Assembly: GCA_033439265.1 (NCBI GenBank)
Contig: JAVTVX010000012.1
Coordinates: 6,809,001 to 6,873,000, forward strand
DNA length: 64,000 nt
Direction of reading: 5' to 3'
Source: Dillenia suffruticosa
Lineage: Eukaryota > Streptophyta > Magnoliopsida > Dilleniales > Dilleniaceae
Positions 59,213 to 64,000 of this stretch are shown here, one piece after another. Within the stretch, counting starts at the first letter, position 1. Every line of letters begins with the position of its first letter. Under the pieces are notes generated by a model. The model had not been told where the DNA came from, searched no databases, and was given only the letters and a program-made list of their open reading frames with translations. The position numbers and the translations under genes were made by a program.

Positions 59213-60959
59213 AATTCCTCCACACCAAACCAGTGCTTGTCCTCAAGCATACTCTAAATTAATAGCTCAAAACCAATCTCTTTTTCACTCCTTCCTCTCC
59301 TTCAATTCATCTTCAAATAATTTCAAAATAGCACATATCGAAAAATTCAAACCAAAATAACAATTCAGAGAGCAAGTGATCATAATTTTATAACTTTAAA
59401 AGAAAATATAAGCATCCCATCAAACTCAACGATCTCATCAAAATTTAATATGTCAAGATTCAATACCCTCATAAGGTGTTTACTCTATACACTCAAAGTG
59501 TTTAAGGGAATTTATCAATAACTCTCGAATCAAATCAAAGTATATTATTACCATAAATTTGATTATTTATCAAATCTCCACTACCACTTTTATGAATTCA
59601 AAACAAAAATCCGGGGGTCTATGTAAGGGTTGTAACGTGGTTTGGGTAAAGGTAGGATAAAAAGGATAAATGTGATGTGCAATAAATATGTCAAAGAAGC
59701 ATGATCAGAATAACAAGATCATATCTTGTATATCCCATATCATGAAACACAATCAAGCCAAGAAAGATAACATCTCTTTCCTCAATCAAACCTTTTGCAT
59801 TTTCCTAATTTCAAGTTCTGGGAATTTTTTTCCTTCTTTTTCTTTTTTTTCTCTTTCTGCCCTTTTCTCTTTTTTTTTTCAGAACAATCTCGAGGATGAA
59901 TGAAGATATAGTGTATACACAAATCAACCCAATCGACTTTCCCAAAATAATTCCCACAATAGAAGTTTCTCATTCTCTTTACAAATAACCACTCAATTTA
60001 TATTCAAATCACATGCTTCCTTGATATAAGGACAAAAAAGAAGGTTAAACGTAAAAGAAGACTATGTGTTAATTCATGAGATTAAAGCAAAGAAAATGAA
60101 TATAAGCTCAAATGGATTCACTAAGGGATATATTATGCACGGGAAGGTCTTTTTTTGAAAGCTGAAAAGGGTAAACCTAAATGCCCCCATCACATTAATG
60201 TATGAACTCATGGATGTGATCTTAAAAAGTATAGCAAAACAAGTTCAAAAATAAATATACTATGATTGATAAACACTCGTTAAGATAAAATTTAAAGCAA
60301 AGATGATGTATGTTCTTAAGGCTCAAAAGCTCAAAAAAAATGTTTAATTTGTATCGGATCTATCACATTTTCCAATGACTAAATCATCAAGATCAATGGG
60401 ACACTTTAAAACAATTTTATCCAAAAATAACTAATCACACTTGTCTCTTTCATGCATTTCAAACTCAAATCAACAATGCATACTAACTCCAAATCATTAT
60501 TCGACAAAATCCAGAGAGTACGATGTTCCAAAGAAGAATAAAAGCATTGACACATGAAAATCCTCCCCCATGCCTAGATACTATATTGTCCTCAATATAT
60601 GCAAAAGATAAGAAATTTAAGTACAATTTTAAACTAGCAGCAATACTCATAAAATCACCCTAATGCAACATATAAAAGCATGACAATGAAAAGAAAGAGA
60701 AAGAAGAGAAAACTCCCATAGGGTGATGATGTTTGCTGATCTGAAACTGATGGTCTTTGCTGCTGTGAAGGAGCCATGGGGATGGGTAAAATTAAGTTAA
60801 GGATTTTTTTTTGCGGAGAGGATTGGGTTTGAAAATTTTAGGGCTTTCGATTTTTTTTTTGAAAGAATTGTGGGTTTGAAATTTGGAGGTTTTGAAAGAA
60901 TGTGTGCTTCTATGATGAATTCATACAATTTGAAGTGGGTTTGGAGGCTACTGAAAATC

Positions 60960-61130
60960 GCGTGATCACGCCCTAAAGAAAGGACTGCTTTTGCCCATTG
61001 TGAAATTAACTTCAAAATTTAGCGTGATCACCCCTTAACGCAATGACTGCTTCTGTCCATTTTTGAACTTCACTTCTGAAACCGCGTGATCACGCCTTAG
61101 CGAGGAGATTGCTTCTGTCCATTTTTTAAC
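60960..61130. repeat. Three 62-base units with GCGTGATCACGC cores
   Basis: Units with cores at 60960, 61022 and 61084 (gcgtgatcacgcc, gcgtgatcacccc, gcgtgatcacgcc), each followed by ctgcttttgccc- or ctgcttctgtcc-type sequence. Matches the two-unit version at 9690-9785. Confidence 0.8.
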
Positions 61131-61394
61131 TTCATTCTCTATCTATCTCTTGACTTGGGTAACTACAATTCTTAGAATTCTCCATCTTACGCACCTAAAA
61201 AAAATCCATAAATAAAAGGAACAAATGTTACTAGATAACACCTAAAATAAAAAAATCTACAATTAACTAAAATAATTTCTAAAAAAAAAAATGTTTGGGT
61301 TGCCTCCCAACAAGCGCAATTGTTTAACGTCTTTATGCTGGACGTTCTCCACTTGTTTCTCTTCAAGGAGACTTCAACTTTACTTTGGGAGGCT

Positions 61395-62750
61395 CATATG
61401 ACTTTCTTTCCATATCTAATTGTGCATTCAATTCAAAATTAATATCACATTTTTCTTCACAAATTTCCTACACAATTAAATAAAAAATATCAACAGAACA
61501 AATTGATTGATACTCATTTGGGTATTTCATAGGATCAAAAATAATAAATTTAACAATCTCGTCATCGAACTCGATGGAGAGAGTACCATCATCTACATCT
61601 ATTTTAGCCTTTGCCGTCTTCATGAATGGTTGTCCTAATAGGAGTGGAGCTGTAAAAATCAATTGAAAAAATTAATTTGTTAACCTGCACCAAAACATTT
61701 TCAACTATCTCCTCTGGGTAAGCATAAGAGTAGTCAGCTAGTTGAACAACAACCCCAGTTTCTCTTAAGGGACAAAATTTTAGAGCACTATAAATTGAAT
61801 AAGGCATGATGTTAACAGGTGCTCCTAAATCTAGCATGGCATGTTCTATTTTTTTCTTACCAATAACACAAGATAAAGTGAACATACCTAGATCCGCATA
61901 TTTTTTGGGTAGAGTTCTTTTGATGATATCACATACATTTTTACCCATCTCATCACCTCGTAGCTTCCTAACTTCCTTCTCATATTCTTTCATTTTGGAT
62001 TCCTCAAACCTACAAGGAAAAGGTGGTACAATTGCACTAGAAGCATTAGGCAAAGAAGATTTGGATGTTACCTTGATTGAATTTTCATGCTTGCATTCAT
62101 CTTCCTTGTCCATGTCCTTCCCTTCATCCACCTTCTTAGATGAAGTGAAGTTCAAATAAAGTTTCTTTACACTTCTCAACGTTATTGCGCTAACGTTCTC
62201 TTTGGGGTTTACTACTATTTGTGAAGGTAGCTTCCCTAAGATTCGAGCCTCCAAGTTGCTAAGCGAGGTTGCCAATTGAGTGAATTGATTCCCCAAATTC
62301 TGTATACTCGCTCTCGTTTCCTATTGAAATTATTGAGTGTTAGTCGCAAGAGATTTTACAATATCTTCTAAAAACATACATGAATTAGAAAATTGTGAAG
62401 GTGCTGGTGGTGATCTGTCAAAAAATTGGGGTGGATATCTTGGCTGTCCTTGATTTTCATAGCTTAGATTTGGGTGATCCCTCCATTCAGGATTATAATG
62501 GTTGGAGAAAGGATCATATGTACATTGAGATTCACCAGGAAATCTTCCTATGATATTCGCTTGATGAATAGGATCTTCTTGTAGGGATTGACACATAATC
62601 GTCGGCTGTCCAGGAATTGAGCATATACCACAAATCTTAGTTGCCTGCATTTGCTATACAGCCAACTGTCGAACCCAAGCAGTTAGTTCAGAAATTTGAT
62701 TTTTAAGTGTTGAGTAATTTATGTCAAAAGCTGGGTATTTGATACACAAG
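61395..62750 (-). pseudogene. Gypsy gag-protease of copy 2, decayed
   Basis: Minus strand: knuckle CGICSIPGQPTIMC near 62620, with the zinc-binding His replaced by Gln; a proline-rich stretch; IQNLGNQFTQLATSLSNLEA; KLPSQIVVNPKENVSAITLR; the protease with active-site AMLDLGAPVNIMPYSIYSAL near 61800-61850; ADYSYAYPEEIVENVLVQV; then a frameshift near 61650 into LLLGQPFMKTAK and FDPMKYPNE. A stop near 62325 separates the knuckle part. It is more complete than copy 1, whose protease active-site region is deleted. Confidence 0.82.
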
Positions 62751-62873
62751 GGTTGTTGGTTCAAAATTGATGTAGTTAACTCCTTTAGAGTTCTTTGACG
62801 ATCTGCCGTCTTTTCTTTCTCGTAAAAAAATCAATAAACAAGTGAAAAACACAAATTAAGAAATTAAAATAGT

Positions 62874-62891
62874 TCCACGGCAACGGCGCCA
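62874..62891 (-). other. Primer binding site, tRNA-Asp type
   Basis: The minus-strand reading begins TGGCGCCGTTGCCG and differs from the tRNA-Asp complement at one position (T for G near the end). It sits just inside the LTR at 62897. Confidence 0.85.
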
Positions 62892-62896
62892 AAATT

Positions 62897-64000
62897 TGGT
62901 CAAGTTGTCAAAACCCCTCAAATTAATACTAATTCCCTTAATACAACAAATTTGTAACAATAGTGATACTATGTCGAATCTCACGAGAACTATGTTAATT
63001 TAACTATTTAGTAAATACCAAAATAAAACGGGGGGTTTATAAAATAAATTCTTAAATAAAAAATTAAATACCTAAAATTAAAACACAAATAAAAAATGCA
63101 AAAATACTAAAAATTGGAGAAAAAATTCAATATGCTAAACATCCGATCCAAGGGTTCACACATTTGATTGTTTCACTGATTATCGATTAAAAAATGTTAT
63201 TCTTATGATTCAAACATTTAACCTTAGATTTATTAGGATAACCGTAATAAATCTTGCGTTTTTCTAAAATAATTAACAAAACCCAGCATCCAATCAAAAC
63301 TCATTATTAATCGACTAGGCACGATAGCGTTTCACATTGATATAATGACAGTATTAAGTTCAGTAAAAACAGTTAAACCAAAATACAAATAACCAGGATT
63401 GCCGTACAATTATTTGATTTTGTTCCATCGATTCCTTAAGTTAAAATGAATATCGGCAACGACCCATAAATATAAATAACCTATTTGCTACTCGTACCAT
63501 TCATTCATAACAATTATGGATCACTAAAATCCTGGATGCAATAGAAAAATTGATATTAAATTAAATTGTCAAATTAACCAATACCAATCCTTCATAAAAA
63601 TAAACCAAGAATCGATAAATACTTGAATTAAAAATGCAAAAATTTAAATAAAGTACATTACCTCACAGTAAAGACAATCAATAAAATTTCCCTTGAATTT
63701 GAATAAAACTAACCGCTCATGGTGACCATGTTCTTGAGAATAAACAAAAGAAAGAATAAAAGAAAAAAAAAATGTTCTTCAAAGAAAAAGAAAAAAATAA
63801 AACCTAAACCTAAAAAGAGGAATGAGAATGTGTAGCTGCCACCTCCTTTTATAGTTGGATGAACAGTGCCGTGAACAATAGACGTGAATAGTGCCATCTA
63901 GGGTTAATGAGAAGAGTTCTTCTTTTAGTACTTTAGGTCTCCAAGATTCTTCCAACAAAAAATAAAAAAAATATCCACCAAAATAGGAAAGTTAAAAATT
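62897..64000 (-). repeat. 5' LTR of gag-only Gypsy copy 2 (incomplete)
   Basis: Begins tggtcaagttgtcaaaac on the plus strand and is collinear with 57847-59212. It is cut by the window end after about 1.1 kb. Confidence 0.85.

Larger units (their letters stand above)
57847..64000 (-). mobile_element. Gag-only Ty3/Gypsy retrotransposon, copy 2
   Basis: Same family as 6845-15459, in opposite orientation: 3' LTR at 57847-59212, polypurine tract next to 59213, gag-protease at 61395-62750, primer site at 62874-62891 and 5' LTR from 62897 to beyond the window. It lies inside Copia gag. It lacks the plastid and CACTA insertions of copy 1, so it serves as an empty-site reference. It too has no reverse transcriptase, RNase H or integrase between gag-protease and the 3' LTR. 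Confidence 0.85.

Overview
This window is nuclear DNA of a flowering plant, most likely a eudicot. The evidence is intron-rich genes with GT-AG splice sites, plant cell-wall and secondary-metabolism enzyme families (GH17 beta-1,3-glucanase, PL4 rhamnogalacturonan lyase, CAD-type alcohol dehydrogenase, a U-box E3 ligase fragment), a plastid-derived fragment, plant LTR retrotransposons and CACTA transposons, and AT-rich intergenic DNA with GA, AT and AAT microsatellites. There is no operon, CRISPR array, rRNA gene or tRNA gene.

Layout. 0-1.3 kb: a GH17 glucanase pseudogene. 2.5-6.6 kb: two truncated Ty1/Copia relics. 6.8-15.5 kb: a complete but gag/protease-only Ty3/Gypsy element with LTRs, target-site duplication (TSD) and a tRNA-Asp primer site. 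It carries a 0.23 kb chimeric plastid insert (16S rRNA joined to ycf1) and a 2.4 kb CACTA element. 15.8-16.6 kb: a long inverted-repeat element. 17.9-20.2 kb: a decayed Gypsy protease/reverse-transcriptase relic split by a hAT-like insertion. 20.2-24.5 kb: AT-rich DNA with no recognised gene. 24.6-31.5 kb: a fragment of, then a nearly complete, 16-exon rhamnogalacturonan lyase gene, with a Tourist-like MITE in its upstream region and a one-base frameshift in exon 15. 32.8-39.3 kb: a second CACTA element of the same family with remnants of both classical En/Spm genes and a GC-rich tandem array. 40.3-53.7 kb: a CAD/mannitol-dehydrogenase-like gene behind a duplicated promoter segment, frameshifted in exon 3 and split in exon 4 by a 9.2 kb Gypsy element with about 3 kb LTRs. 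53.9 kb: the C-terminal end of a U-box protein. 54.2-55.3 kb: a possible TIR element. 55.8-57.8 kb: the 5' part of a Copia element, itself interrupted by a second copy of the gag-only Gypsy family, which runs off the window end.

How the parts relate. The host genes do not form a pathway; three of the four recognisable gene bodies are clearly broken and the fourth has a frameshift. The main value of the window is as a nested transposon archive. Paired copies (two gag-only Gypsy elements, two CACTA elements) allow insertions to be placed by comparison with an empty site. The best candidates for something not described before are the rearranged plastid rRNA/ycf1 fragment inside a retrotransposon and the gag-only Gypsy family. 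I see no convincing new multi-gene system.

All homology calls are from memory of family motifs. No alignment or database search was run, and boundaries marked approximate could move by tens of bases.
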